Positions 43,810-49,081 of a DNA stretch of 64,000 bases are shown here, piece by piece (position 1 is the first letter of the stretch; each line of letters starts with the position of its first letter). Below the pieces are notes generated by a model. It was not told the origin of the DNA. It did not search any database and saw only the letters and a list, made by a program, of their open reading frames with translations. A program made the translations under genes and the position numbers. The stretch is from Orobanche coerulescens (Eukaryota; Streptophyta; Magnoliopsida; Lamiales; Orobanchaceae), in NCBI GenBank assembly GCA_033398695.1, contig CM065816.1, forward strand, positions 132,529,358 through 132,593,357, given 5' to 3'.

Positions 43810-45225
43810 GCGATTTACATCTGACTACCTTTTTAGATAGCCTAATTACAGTTTAGTCCCTATTGTTTCAGATATTACAATGAAGGACAAATTTTCCACT
43901 GTCCAGAAACTATATTTACAACGATGACAAAAGTCAAACTTTCGATGTTGTCACCGGAGAGAGTACGATATTTCGAATTTGCCCTTTTATTTTTCTTTCT
44001 TTTTACCCATATATTTTTCGCTCACGTGGCATACGCCTGACCATCAGTAATATATATATAACACTTTTGACTTCAATGTAATAAATTTTCAAGCTTTTTA
44101 GAAAAAATATTTTTCCAAAAAGAAAGTATTTTCTGAAAATATATAATTTTTCGAAAAATAAAAAAATATTTTCTGGGAAAAATTATCTTTTCGAAAAATA
44201 TTATTTTATGGAATTTTTATTTTTTCGAAAAAATAAAAAATATTTTCTGGAGAAAAATTATTTTTGGCAAAATAATATTTTTCGAAATAAAATTATTTTC
44301 TGGAAAAAAATAAAAAAATATTTTTGAAAAATTAAAAAATATTTTCTGGAGGAAAAAATATTTTTTGGCAAAATAATATTTTTTCGAAATAAAATTATTT
44401 TCTGGAAAAATATATTATTTTCTCGAAAAAAATAAAATTATTTTCTGGAAAAAAATAAAAAAAAATATTTTTTGGAAAAAATTTAAAAATATTTTCTGGA
44501 GGAAAAGGTATTTTTTGGTAAAATAATATTTTTTCGAAATAAAATTATTTTCTTGAAAAAATATTATTTTTTCGAAAACACAAAATTATTTTCTGGAAAA
44601 AAAATAAAATAAGATATTTTTGCGAAAAAATAAAAAAATATATTTTCTCGAAAAAAAATTGTTTTCTAAAAAAAGAATATTTTTTAAAAGAAATTTATTA
44701 CCAAACACTTTAATAACTTATAAGTTATTTGTTTCATATGAAATGTATTTTAAAAGAAATGTTTTATTCAAGTAAATAGAGATTTTCGCCTTTTTTAATT
44801 AATTCAACACCAATTCAGATTTTTGTCCTTCGCTGTAATTTATGAAACAATAAGGACTAAAGTGTAAAGAGGCCATCTAATAAGGTAGTTGGTTGTAATT
44901 TCTCCATATATATATATATATACCCTCTGAACTATATAATTCCTTGCACTTTACTCCCTGGACCAAACATAGGTTAACATTTTTGGCAATTTATGATATG
45001 TCTAAATAAGTTTGGGGGTTAAAGTGTCGAATATTTAAGATTTTGGCACACAAAAAGAAATTTCCATAATCAGTTGGCCAAGTGCGAAAAAAAAAAGTGC
45101 AAAATGCAATTTATTAAACCTTCATTAACAAACGATCTCATCTTATCCGTACATTTTCATTCATGCAGGCGGCCAAAGCAACACTGCATGTGAGGAAGTG
45201 GTCAGAATCGATAAACAATAGATGA
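15709..45225 (+). CDS. DTX: MATE efflux transporter (DETOXIFICATION family), 8 exons
   Basis: Multidrug and toxic compound extrusion carriers are 12-helix proton- or sodium-coupled antiporters that move metabolites, hormones or xenobiotics across the plasma or vacuolar membrane. Joined exons (15709-16026, 16734-17275, 20317-20403, 29786-29842, 41065-41303, 42891-43009, 43137-43226, 45169-45225) total 1509 nt and encode 502 residues without a stop, normal for plant DTX proteins. All seven introns are GT-AG and codon phases fit. Visible family blocks are [56 protein letters not shown] (Glu289, matching the conserved helix-7 acid), [20 protein letters not shown] and [20 protein letters not shown]. 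The nearest Arabidopsis group by memory is DTX27-like; this is inferred, and the substrate cannot be read from sequence. Introns 2-5 and 7 carry transposons. Confidence 0.95.
16027..16733 (+). other. MATE intron 1
   Basis: 707 nt, GTACGT...TTTTTCCCCAG, AT-rich. I see no transposon or other gene in it; short frames here are chance. Confidence 0.85.
16734..17275 (+). CDS. DTX: MATE exon 2
   Basis: Residues 107-286 plus two bases of codon 287. It encodes roughly helices 2-6, including [20 protein letters not shown] and [20 protein letters not shown]. It is strikingly GC-rich compared with the other exons and the introns, with many NNG/NNC codons, so long spurious frames appear on both strands. 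The donor is CTATG|GTGCCT at 17276. Confidence 0.95.
17405..17649. mobile_element. Stowaway-like MITE in intron 2
   Basis: The ends 'cttcatccgaccc' and, reverse complemented, 'ccctccgtcccga' are Stowaway-type (Tc1/mariner) TIRs, flanked by TA at 17403-17404 and 17650-17651. It is about 245 bp and AT-rich inside. Confidence 0.65.
17661..18737. mobile_element. MITE with GGGCTGTTTAC termini in intron 2
   Basis: The left end 'ggggctgtttacttatgtaa' faces a right end that reverse complements to 'ggccctgtttacttcaccag'. 'ttttctagttttct'-type motifs fill both arms. GGG-CTGTTTAC ends are seen on plant hAT-like MITEs. About 1.08 kb. The TSD is unclear (possibly taag on both sides). Confidence 0.55.
18738..19359. 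other. Intron 2 DNA, nothing recognised
   Basis: AT-rich intronic sequence with no frame, RNA gene or clear repeat. The stretch 19605-20316 between the next MITE and exon 3 is likewise empty apart from T-rich tracts. Confidence 0.5.
19360..19604. mobile_element. Stowaway-like MITE in intron 2
   Basis: The left end ctctctccgtccac and the right end 'gaatggagaa' are an imperfect Stowaway TIR pair. The inner arms match too ('aatttgtctgttttgatttt' versus 'aaaatcaaaacagataaatt'). It is flanked by TA on the left. About 245 bp. Confidence 0.6.
20317..20403 (+). CDS. DTX: MATE exon 3
   Basis: 87 nt completing codon 287 (Cys) and giving [20 protein letters not shown] to residue 315. It carries Glu289 in the CLENW motif of helix 7, the acid that plant MATE structures place in the transport path. 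The acceptor is GGGACAG|C; the donor is ATATG|GTAATA. Confidence 0.95.
20603..21029. mobile_element. Possible MITE in intron 3
   Basis: An inverted pair is visible: 'accaaaaatctgggtgta' near 20620 and its partner 'acccagattttttaagg' near 21008. 'gatgctgttaaatgt' and 'cacgatgtttgaaaaaatac' are locally repeated. There is no clear TSD, so this is a weak call. The rest of 20404-21161 is plain AT-rich intron. Confidence 0.35.
21162..21418. mobile_element. Stowaway MITE, copy 1 (intron 3)
   Basis: 257 bp with ends cttcctccgttac and, reverse complemented, ctatctccgttct, flanked by TA at 21160-21161 and 21419-21420. It is highly similar, end to end and in the same orientation, to the copy at 41827-42082 in intron 5. 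Confidence 0.8.
21756..21982 (+). repeat. 5' LTR of Copia copy 2
   Basis: 227 bp, TGTTTCGGG...CTCCTCAAACA. It has a TATA box, cctatataaag, at 21911-21921. The primer-binding-like 'cgttatcaagcacg' follows immediately. The promoter points the same way as the MATE gene. Confidence 0.9.
21983..22620 (+). other. GC-rich Copia leader with short leader ORF
   Basis: CCG-triplet-rich 5' leader (22020-22450); its long proline/arginine frames are compositional. At the end, ATG 22600 opens a seven-codon frame MPNFIIE that runs exactly to a GAG|GTAACT donor-like site at 22620/22621. The copy at 57256 has MSNFIIE in the same place. Confidence 0.55.
22621..23003 (+). other. Predicted leader intron of Copia copy 2
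   Basis: 383 nt from GTAACT to TTATATCTTGTAG, ending exactly at the gag ATG. Removal would join MPNFIIE in frame to gag. The donor, acceptor and length are conserved in the copies at 14297-14687 (391 nt) and 59991-60373 (383 nt). RNA evidence is needed to call it an intron. Confidence 0.5.
23004..24060 (+). pseudogene. Copia gag, frameshifted
   Basis: Same protein as the open frame at 13217-14296, starting MAQSSNVHP. Several small indels (near 23035, 23100, 23300-23470, 23590) break the frame. The last third is readable as one frame, with the basic stretch [20 protein letters not shown] and a zinc knuckle [14 protein letters not shown] that keeps all CCHC residues. It ends DVADFD and then TAG at 24058-24060. 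Confidence 0.85.
24061..24884 (+). other. gag-pol spacer, 824 nt
   Basis: Non-coding spacer of the same length and sequence type as 12393-13216. It ends tttcatgtcttattgtag, a pyrimidine tract plus AG directly before the pol ATG. No frame connects gag with pol, so readthrough or simple frameshifting cannot join them. Confidence 0.65.
24885..26339 (+). CDS. Copia pol part 1: protease and integrase
   Basis: A 484-codon open frame. Residues 1-30 carry the aspartic protease motif [10 protein letters not shown]. Around residue 148 the integrase zinc finger begins ([20 protein letters not shown] ... CKACSLAK, an HHCC finger). The catalytic core shows [15 protein letters not shown] and [11 protein letters not shown], the D-D-E acids. 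It then ends with FGCAVYVPI and [21 protein letters not shown] one-base shift near 26279 diverts the last ~20 codons; in the other frame the sequence continues ([18 protein letters not shown]) toward RT. The start abuts an acceptor-like TTGTAG. Confidence 0.88.
   Translation: MSRGEIECLADSGTTHTILRNRQLFKDIVPYISSVTTMIGSSQVIQGRGPAHFLLINGTHINVTNALYAPRANRTLLSFRDIRANGYHLDTHCENGTEFLCVTLAECGRRRVLEKLMSLSSCLYQTTIRVIESYAVSHELCDSEAYQLWHDRLGHPGRDMMIRILKNSHGHPFFKSRKRLEAPLDIGIDVSELDTVSPGLKIARPNKVDGASLVNPEASVAISNAHKSFCKACSLAKLIPSPSFAKDSTQNIRFLQRIQGDICGPIQPECGPFRYFMVLADASTRWSHVALLSTRNAAFAKLLAQIIKLRANHPDFPISSLRLDNAGEFTSKSFDDYYMSIGIDVEHPVPHVHSQNGLAEAMIKRLQLIARALVLRTNLPISAWGYAILHAAILIRRPTANQLLSAYRLVIGYEPDISHVRIFGCAVYVPITPPQRTKMGPHRRLGIYVGYESPKIIRYLEPLTEICSPQDLQIVTLMRQTSRR
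28440..29019. mobile_element. hAT-type MITE inside Copia RNase H
   Basis: 580 bp with near-perfect TIRs (tagagatgttaaacgggc at both ends) and an exact 8 bp duplication cccactac (28432-28439, 29020-29027). The arms repeat 'gggctagccctagcgggc' and the centre is a long (TA)n tract. No coding capacity. Confidence 0.92.
28793..28857. repeat. (TA)n microsatellite
   Basis: About 30 TA units in the centre of the hAT MITE. Confidence 0.95.
29493..29723 (+). repeat. 3' LTR of Copia copy 2
   Basis: 231 bp, TGTTCCGGG...CTCCTCAAATA (last CA mutated to TA), with TATA box cctatataaag near 29654. It ends 62 bp before MATE exon 4. Confidence 0.9.
29786..29842 (+). CDS. DTX: MATE exon 4
   Basis: 57 nt completing codon 316 (Cys) and giving [18 protein letters not shown] to residue 334. 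The acceptor is CAATGCAG|C; the donor is ACTGG|GTAAAA. This small exon sits between two retrotransposon-filled introns of 9.4 kb and 11.2 kb. Confidence 0.95.
29928..30157. mobile_element. Stowaway-like MITE in intron 4
   Basis: Ends ctcttttcgtccatct and, reverse complemented, ctccctctattcc, flanked by TA at 29926-29927 and 30158-30159; 230 bp. Confidence 0.65.
30510..30633. repeat. Long hairpin (inverted repeat)
   Basis: The arms at about 30510-30559 and 30580-30633 pair almost fully: left 'agtgcattccctgtcagatg', with right reverse complement 'agtgtattttctgtcggatg', then 'cactacacgtgg' versus 'cactatacgtgg' and 'cggtgcagat' in both. The loop is ~20 nt. It may be a small foldback/MITE or a source of hairpin RNA. 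Confidence 0.65.
30811..31000 (-). repeat. 3' LTR of RE1-like Copia
   Basis: 190 bp, TGTTAGCTG... on the minus strand. It contains a short internal duplication of 'gacaagcataaatcaaggcc'. Confidence 0.9.
30995..32749 (-). CDS. Copia pol part 2: reverse transcriptase and RNase H
   Basis: A 584-codon open frame covering the whole RT-RNase H part. It begins in the linker after integrase (Pro/Ser-rich, [10 protein letters not shown]). RT follows from about residue 85: [64 protein letters not shown] and the catalytic [13 protein letters not shown]. RNase H shows [36 protein letters not shown] and YCDNVSA, ending with [13 protein letters not shown]. All key acids are seen. It lacks its own start context, being part of a broken polyprotein; upstream frames 33484-32831 and 33750-33502 carry the rest. 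It is a transposon gene in a host intron, antisense. Confidence 0.9.
   Translation of the reverse strand: MAFPDISPSSPPPISPTHPTAPVSISREPPHVADPTQTTTSVHPMVTRSRVGTTRPNPRYACHVSTVSPLPRSYNASFHDPNWLNAMYDEFNALLKNKTWILVPRPTDTNIVRCMWLFRHKYLVDGTLSRYKARLVANGSTQIEGVDVDETFSPVVKPGTIHTVLSLAASRHWPVHQLDVKNAFLHGDLSETIYMHQPPGFCDTEHPDYVCLLRRSLYGLKQAPRAWFQRFATYVLGIGFTHSRCDTSLFIYHQGTDTAYLLLYVDDIVLTASSDGLLQRIIAALHKEFSMTYLGSLNYFLGVSVTRDTSGMFLSQRKYATEILERAHMADCNSSRTPVDTESKLGDDGSLVSDHTLYRSLAGSLQYLTLTRPDISYAVQQVCLHMHDPREPHFSALKRILRYIRGTLDYGLQLYSSSTTSLVAYSDADWAGCPTTRRSTSRYCVFLGNNLLSWSSKRQPTLSRSSAEAEYRGVANAVAETCWLRNLLRELHTPVSSATLVYCDNVSAVYMSSNPVQHQRTKHIEIDIHFVRDLVTTGQVRVLHVPSRYQFADIFTKGLPSTLFEEFRTSLSVRCPPAQSAGEC
32831..33941 (-). 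pseudogene. Copia integrase, frameshifted
   Basis: After a stop just behind YLTS (about 33789-33791) the integrase zinc finger reads [19 protein letters not shown] ... [14 protein letters not shown] (HHCC). A frameshift near 33640 precedes the core. The downstream frame shows the second and third catalytic acids in [12 protein letters not shown] and [14 protein letters not shown]. The linker before RT is also shifted (about 32830). The integrase is therefore inactive in this copy. Confidence 0.82.
33790..34278 (-). pseudogene. Copia protease region
   Basis: The frame holds [14 protein letters not shown], with D-T-G-A as the retropepsin active site, followed by [19 protein letters not shown] and [19 protein letters not shown]. 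It overlaps the end of the gag frame in a different phase, showing a frameshift between gag and protease near 34200-34280. It ends at an in-frame stop before the integrase. Confidence 0.8.
34184..35611 (-). CDS. Copia gag with CCCH finger
   Basis: A 475-codon frame. The N-terminal part matches the retrotrans_gag/UBN2 type: [60 protein letters not shown], then [15 protein letters not shown]. In place of the usual CCHC knuckle it has [19 protein letters not shown], spaced C-X7-C-X5-C-X3-H, a CCCH finger typical of RNA-binding proteins. After about residue 380 the frame drifts: the last ~90 residues look out of phase, and the true continuation lies in the protease frame. The first ~50 residues before [10 protein letters not shown] may be untranslated. 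Confidence 0.82.
   Translation of the reverse strand: MSTTPYISISVNPKPPLLSLTALLNPLHFLLPMTITAPPTPPTILLSDKLMAITNFTNIIPVKLDMDEMNYSSWVYFFTHFCRGNQLLDHIETKNETDESTSTTTPHDAEWLKIDSILLSWIFVTVSKTLQQRLVVENPKMAKDAWDTLATIFSDNKRTRSIALKAELRSLKLGDMGIDAYFTKIESIATVLNSLGSTLDNDDIVNFALEGLPARYDNVATIIAHRDPFPDLKTVRSMLTTEEMRQKARIQDPSSDSLSSPMVLLANTESNARRSFTSTDKVHKPCNNFIKGYCRFGASCRFLHNSVHGSSTQPSLNNLSPTDMQTLQTLLAKMSCNSSLANSSNTPHVGPLSSGPPKGLMNPVAYYTGPPGFGTNPEPSFSGVEAAIRERFLGPSRSYSCDYEPVRSGDPSIGVIREPRSEVHELGSACCGSQSIGYPWTYTRNDRSVCFWGYFRSIFGPRDYSTTCICHSHPP
35692..35882 (-). repeat. 5' LTR of RE1-like Copia
   Basis: 191 bp, mate of 30811-31000. The primer-binding site lies at 35683-35691 (plus-strand 'ctgatacca'). Confidence 0.9.
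37326..38058 (-). pseudogene. Harbinger DDE_4 nuclease relic
   Basis: Minus-strand pieces match HARBI1-like plant nucleases: [13 protein letters not shown] (first catalytic Asp), [14 protein letters not shown], then a TGA stop, HAYFGVP and [16 protein letters not shown] (37864 frame). These are followed by [18 protein letters not shown] (second Asp), KDIERAS, and the C-terminal [17 protein letters not shown] (third acid region). At least two frameshifts and a stop make it inactive. Confidence 0.78.
38443..38550. repeat. Duplicated (TA)n unit
   Basis: Two tandem units of 'gaaactaaaaaagaaaat' + (AT)n + 'tgtagggggttt' (about 38440-38493 and 38494-38553), one with a longer TA run. Confidence 0.8.
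38885..39745 (+). pseudogene. tRNA-like sequence split by an LTR
   Basis: Before the insertion the sequence reads 'gggactgaaaatccttgtg', which resembles a tRNA-Phe anticodon arm (loop ctGAAaa). After removal of the insert and one copy of agtgg, the next part gives agtgg-ttcgaat-ccact, a perfect 5 bp stem and 7 nt T-loop. A matching acceptor 5' strand is not visible upstream, so this is a partial or degenerate tRNA-like relic and not a working gene. Confidence 0.4.
38944..39716 (+). mobile_element. Solo LTR with 5 bp TSD in intron 4
   Basis: 773 bp from 'tattggtagtcgatcc' to '..gacgtcaaca', bounded by agtgg at 38939-38943 and 39717-39721. The expected TG start appears as TA. A TATA box (ggctatatatatata, 39399-39413) and a downstream GA-rich tract mark it as an LTR. 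No internal region is present. Confidence 0.65.
40046..40678. mobile_element. MITE with ~80 bp TIRs in intron 4
   Basis: Long inverted arms are visible. Left 'aatacccttt', 'gtagaattaggggtgtttgg' and 'ggtgggaccca' pair with a right arm whose reverse complement gives 'aaaacccttt', 'gtagaaatagaggtgtttgg' and 'agtgggaccca'. Each arm itself contains the 'aggggtgtt' unit twice. Mutator-like or Harbinger-like origin; TSD not determined. Confidence 0.6.
41065..41303 (+). CDS. DTX: MATE exon 5
   Basis: 239 nt completing codon 335 (Gly) and encoding [20 protein letters not shown] to NSVQPILS (residue 414), roughly helices 8-10. The acceptor is TTTAACAG|A; the donor is TCAG|GTAATC, where a GT follows the first base of codon 415. 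Confidence 0.95.
41541..42340. mobile_element. hAT-type MITE, middle of the nest
   Basis: Ends taggggtggtatacgg and, reverse complemented, taggggtggcaaaatacc. The 8 bp duplication is ttcatatc / ttcacatc (one mismatch). The body is built of 'taccgaaatttcggta'-type palindromic repeats. It is split by the Stowaway at 41827-42082. Confidence 0.8.
41827..42082. mobile_element. Stowaway MITE, copy 2 (innermost)
   Basis: 256 bp, ends cttcttcgttac and, reverse complemented, ctacctccgttc, flanked by TA at 41825-41826 and 42083-42084. Same family and orientation as 21162-21418. Confidence 0.8.
42891..43009 (+). CDS. DTX: MATE exon 6
   Basis: 119 nt completing codon 415 and encoding [20 protein letters not shown] to FHQGVE (residue 454). 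The acceptor is TCTAAAAG|GGG; the donor is GAG|GTATAT. Confidence 0.95.
43137..43226 (+). CDS. DTX: MATE exon 7
   Basis: 90 nt, residues 455-484: [20 protein letters not shown] then [10 protein letters not shown], the last helix and the start of the C-terminal tail. The donor is GAG|GTATGG. If the intron is retained, translation runs 15 more codons to a TAG ending at 43271. Confidence 0.94.
43360..43553. repeat. Minisatellite in intron 7
   Basis: About five imperfect units of 35-45 bp built on 'tactcatgtacccggccaaatgg'-like text, with the core 'actcatgtac' near 43368, 43433, 43467 and 43527. Confidence 0.7.
43773..44925. mobile_element. Long-TIR element inserted in a (TA)n tract
   Basis: (TA)n at 43773-43807 and again at 44906-44925 flank an inverted-repeat element. 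Left 'gactacctttttagatagcc' pairs with a right arm whose reverse complement is 'aactaccttattagatggcc', followed by 'tttagtcc.tattgtttca' in both arms. Between the arms, 44100-44690 is a run of 'tattttctggaaaaa'-type units. It appears non-coding. Confidence 0.6.
45169..45225 (+). CDS. DTX: MATE exon 8 (last)
   Basis: The acceptor is CATTCATGCAG|GCG. It encodes [18 protein letters not shown] and then TGA (45223-45225), residues 485-502, the short basic tail after ..DWEKE seen in this DTX group. Phase 0 joining to exon 7 supports it. Confidence 0.9.
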   Translation, partial: AAKATLHVRKWSESINNR

Positions 45226-46099
45226 ACTAACAAAGAGGCAATGTGTTTTGTGGTACAAACAAAATGAATGGTCCTCTGATTTTTATTTTGATATATTGCA
45301 TCTCTGAGCATAGTTGGAACATTTATTAGGGTGGAAATTGCACCAAGAAAAATGATACAATCACAACTGTTGTAACGGTTGTGATTATTTTGGACCATTG
45401 ATTATGTGGGTGGTGGGGTAGGTGATGGAATAAATAATGAATTTAGTGATAAATGTGTGGTGAGATGGTGTGTTGTAAAGTTTGGTTGTGTAAATTGGTT
45501 GTGCATGTAGCATTGTTGTTGCACCAATGTGTCGCAAAATGCATCATTATTTTGTGATGGTATAAGGGCCAGCTTTCAGTTTTTTGCTTTGTTTTTCTTG
45601 TATTTAATTGTGACTCGTTAGCGTGCGAAAATTGAATTTGTAACGCTTAGTTTTTGAGTTTTACTAAAACAAAGAAAAGAAAGGGAAGGAAAATATGGAG
45701 AGAAAAGAGGAGAAATGAAAGTGAAAGAAAATTGTATTTTATGTTCTCAATTTGGAAGGAAGTTAAAGGAAAATTAACCATTTTGTTTTTTTTCTCTCCA
45801 TATCCTTCCAAATCGGAAGGAAAGTTAGGAGAGAAAGTTTTCCTCCCATTTCTTCCCGTTTATTTTCATTAGAAAACCCAAGAACACCAAATAATTTTTC
45901 TTTCTTCTTATTTCCATCCATTTTCCTTCTTTTCGCTCGTTAAGTTAAACTCAGGAACAGAGGGTTAGTAAACTCGGTTTTAGTTTTTTCTCATCTTTGT
46001 TCAATATGATCTCATCGTAATTTTTCATACATGTTTAAATTGAAGATTAAACTAACTGTTTTGAGATGTGAGTTAAACACATATTAGAAGAGTAGTTAT
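45226..46099 (+). other. MATE 3' UTR and downstream DNA
   Basis: A possible poly(A) signal aataaa lies at 45429-45434, about 205 bp after the stop. A short perfect-looking hairpin 'aatcacaactgttgtaacgg' lies near 45360. A weak inverted pair at about 45640-45893 ('gagttttactaaaa' and its partner 'ttttcattagaaaaccc') may be an old MITE. No gene is seen. Confidence 0.45.
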
Positions 46100-48480
46100 C
46101 ACTACCAAAACAAGAACTTTAGCCGACGACACAAGGTAAAACGGCCGACCACCTTGTGTAGTTGTCGGCTAAAGTAGGGAGGAACGGCCAACTGCAGGCC
46201 TGTGGTCGGCTAAAGCTCTTTAGCCGACGACATTTTGTGTTGTCGTCGGCCAAAGTTGATTATGTGGTCGGCTAAAGTTGGTAGCTGAGATCTTTTTTTT
46301 ACTTTAGCCGACGACCTTTACTAACTTTAGCCGACGACTAATCCTGGATCGTCGACTAAACCTAAAAGAATATATAAGCTCGATTTCAGCCAAAATTAAT
46401 CATCTTGAAGCTATTTTTTCACAATGCTATAAGGTATGTTAATCATGTTAGTTAAATATATTTCACTTGTCGAATTATTAGAATTGTTTTAGTGTGATTG
46501 GATATGATGAATGCTGAAAAATACGCATTCTATATTGTGGATATACATGAAGAATTTCTAAGAGATTCATGAATTTGATGATTTGTGATGAAATTGTGAA
46601 GAAAATATAGATGAACATGTGTTGATTGATTTAGTACATTCAGATTTCTAGGATAACGGATAAAAGCCGGATAGGATTACAGAAATGGGATGCTAGAGTA
46701 ATGGTTGGAATGAAAAAGTTCATGCAATTTGTGAAGGACCACGACAACGGTAGTACATTGCACTATTGTTCATGCAATAAATGTAGATGTCGCAGTGATA
46801 TGTATCGTTTCTCATTTGATATTTTCGGAGACCACCTAAAAAAATGATTTTTATACATGTTGGATTTACCACGATGAAGAATTTGCGTCGCTTATTCCGC
46901 ATGATCAATGACAGTACAACATAAACACGTTCACAGATCCACAAAAAGGTTGATTGACGGACGTGTTTGGTTATTCTCGTATGGATGTACCTGTGAAGAT
47001 ACGAGTACCATGATGTCCAACCAAGTCAGCGTGCTCCTTGACCAATTCCTCTCAACACTGCTGCTGTTGATACAATCTCATACACATTCGACAAACCTCT
47101 CTATATCCTCGGTGTAATATGACTATTCTTGATAGTGTCATGCAAACAATGAGGTTAAAGGTGGAAAATAGATTATCCATCAAGGTTGTGGATGATTATT
47201 TGGAGCTCACTAGTAATATGCTACCAGAAAGTAATCATCTTCCTAATACGAATGTGAAAATGAGACGGATCCTGAAAGATCTTGGACTTTCCTACATCAA
47301 GATACATGCTTGCAGATACGATTGTGCTCTATACTGGGGCAGTCGAATGAAGATCTTACGAGATGTCCAGTATGTGACACAGAGAGGTATAAGCTTACTC
47401 CTTCTGGGAAAGAGAAAGCAGTTAAGGTACTTAAGTATTTCATATGACAGAGTCAACCCTTTTGGTAACATGAGTCTTTCATATGCCATTCGACCCGCAA
47501 TTCAATATTTCTATAATCTCCACAGAAGTTAAAGATCATGGGAGATTGCCTGGTGAATTAGATTCGTACGATCTTGGAATTGCACATTGGTTTATATTGC
47601 TTAATTGTCCAGAAGTCAAATACTGGAAAATATACATCTTCACTGTGATGGGGTGCAGGGTGATATCAGATTCCACTGAGACTTTTGCAGAATATTTTGG
47701 AGAATGGATATGTTGGTTTAGTTAGTTGTTAAATAGACAATTTGATTTCATATTATAATATGTGGTACATACTTAGTCGAATTCATGTTCTCTAGATGAC
47801 CCATATACAAGGGGATAACCACCCTAACTGGTCGTATGAACTCATGCTCCTATCGATGAAACCTGTTATGTCGAGGGTTTATTCAATGACTAAAGTGAAT
47901 GGCGTGACATTTGTATGTCTGGAAATAGACCAAAAATAAGATGTCAAAATTCCAGGGTGATGGTTAATAGTGGATCTTATTGTGTTCTTCTCGGAGTAGT
48001 AGAACTATTTTATCGAGAGGGCTTGATAATGTACCTATTCAAGTGCAGATGGTTTGATACTAGCTTTGGAATTAACTTAGAAGACTGCTATTCATTTTTT
48101 TCCAGTTGACACTTCTACAACTTGGTATGAAAGTGATCCATTTATTTTTGCAACACCAGCAAAATTATTATATTATCTAGATGACTTGGTCAAGAAAGGG
48201 CCATGGAAGATAGTAAACCATGGGACAAATAGGAGATAATGATGAATGTGAGGCATATCAAGAGCCAGTTGCGACTAATATTCCACGATCTTCCACAATT
48301 GGCCCGAGAGAAATTTATGTGTAATTTGATTTCTGCACTTATCTATCGCTTCTGTCTATGAAAAGAGTTCAATACTCTTCACCGCACTATTCAATCCCAC
48401 TTCTAGTGGTAGTACATACTCAACAACTGGTATTGGAATGGTCTTTAAATAGCCGGCTTAACATCCAAGGAGAAAAGATC
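46100..48480 (+). mobile_element. CACTA (En/Spm) transposon, 5' end present, decayed
   Basis: It begins with cactaccaaaacaag, the CACTA terminus, followed by many copies of 'tttagccgacgac' (46118-46350), its subterminal repeat. A TATA-like 'gaatatataagc' (46369) and an AAG|GTATGT donor (46430) suggest the transposase promoter and first intron. The transposase relic follows (46650-48235). The 3' terminus is missing; a Copia gag fragment starts at 48483. Confidence 0.8.
46650..48235 (+). pseudogene. CACTA TNP2-type transposase relic
   Basis: Pieces appear in the family order. A transposase-associated domain comes first (MKKFMQFVKDHDNGSTLHYC, SCNKCRC, 46710-46790). TNP2 pieces follow (ESNHLPNTNVKMRRILKDLG, KIHACRYDCALYWGS, then YERYKLTPSGKEKAVKVL by frame change, 47220-47430). 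A DUF4218-like stretch is next (GRLPGELDSYDLGIAHWFIL, LNCPEVKYWK, 47535-47625). A DUF4216-like end closes it (NGVTFVCLEID, VVELFYREGLIMYLFKCRWF, 47895-48060, then YESDPFIFATPAKLLYYLDD). Frameshifts and stops occur throughout, so it is inactive. Confidence 0.75.
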
Positions 48481-48482
48481 AG

Positions 48483-48970
48483 ATGGCGTATACTTTTGCT
48501 CCGATAAAAGGTCTTGCCTTAACATACCATTATTTTTCGACAGGTCAAATTTCATGACATATGTCAATCTTTAGAGCATATGACATCGAAATTTGGAAGA
48601 TAATTTGCCTTGGTCCAAAAGTTCCTACGAAATCCGACGGCTCTCTCAAAAGTTTTGAAGAATACAATGAGGAGGACTTGAAAAACAACCATTACAATTG
48701 TAAAGCCACATAATTGTTATATTATGCTGTAAATCCGGAAGAACATATTCGAATCTCTTCATGTGAAAGTGCCAAAGAAAGTTGGAAAATGCTCGAGGTA
48801 ACTCACGAAGGAACAAATCAAGTCAAAGAGATGAAGATAAATATGCTTCTCTATGACTACGAGTTATTCATGATGAAAGATGACGAGTCCATAACAAATA
48901 TGCTCGATTGATTTTCGTCCATGGACTAGCATGCTTTGGCAAACCATTACCGAGTAGTGAAAAAGTAAAG
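48483..48970 (+). pseudogene. Copia gag fragment (SIRE-like)
   Basis: From ATG 48483 (MAYTFAPIKGLALTY) the fragment parallels the gag at 9994-10895: KIICLGPKVP, SDGSLKSFEEYNEEDLKN, NPEEHIRISSCESAKESWKM, THEGTNQVKEMKINMLLYDY, then EKVKKIL. One stop falls at codon 25 and another near 48712. It ends before the zinc knuckle. 'ggtattggaatgg' (48439) upstream could be a degenerate primer site. Confidence 0.7.
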
Positions 48971-49081
48971 AAAATATTATGATGCAGAAGCATAATTATA
49001 AATTAACATGCATACCATTCATCGAGATATCGTAATCTATCAAGATCAACATGCATAACATGCATAACATGTTACCCTTGG

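Noticed and set aside
48714..48911. Possible host gene encoding a 65-residue protein
   Set aside because: Parallel to the SIRE-like gag at 9994-10895, so a transposon fragment.
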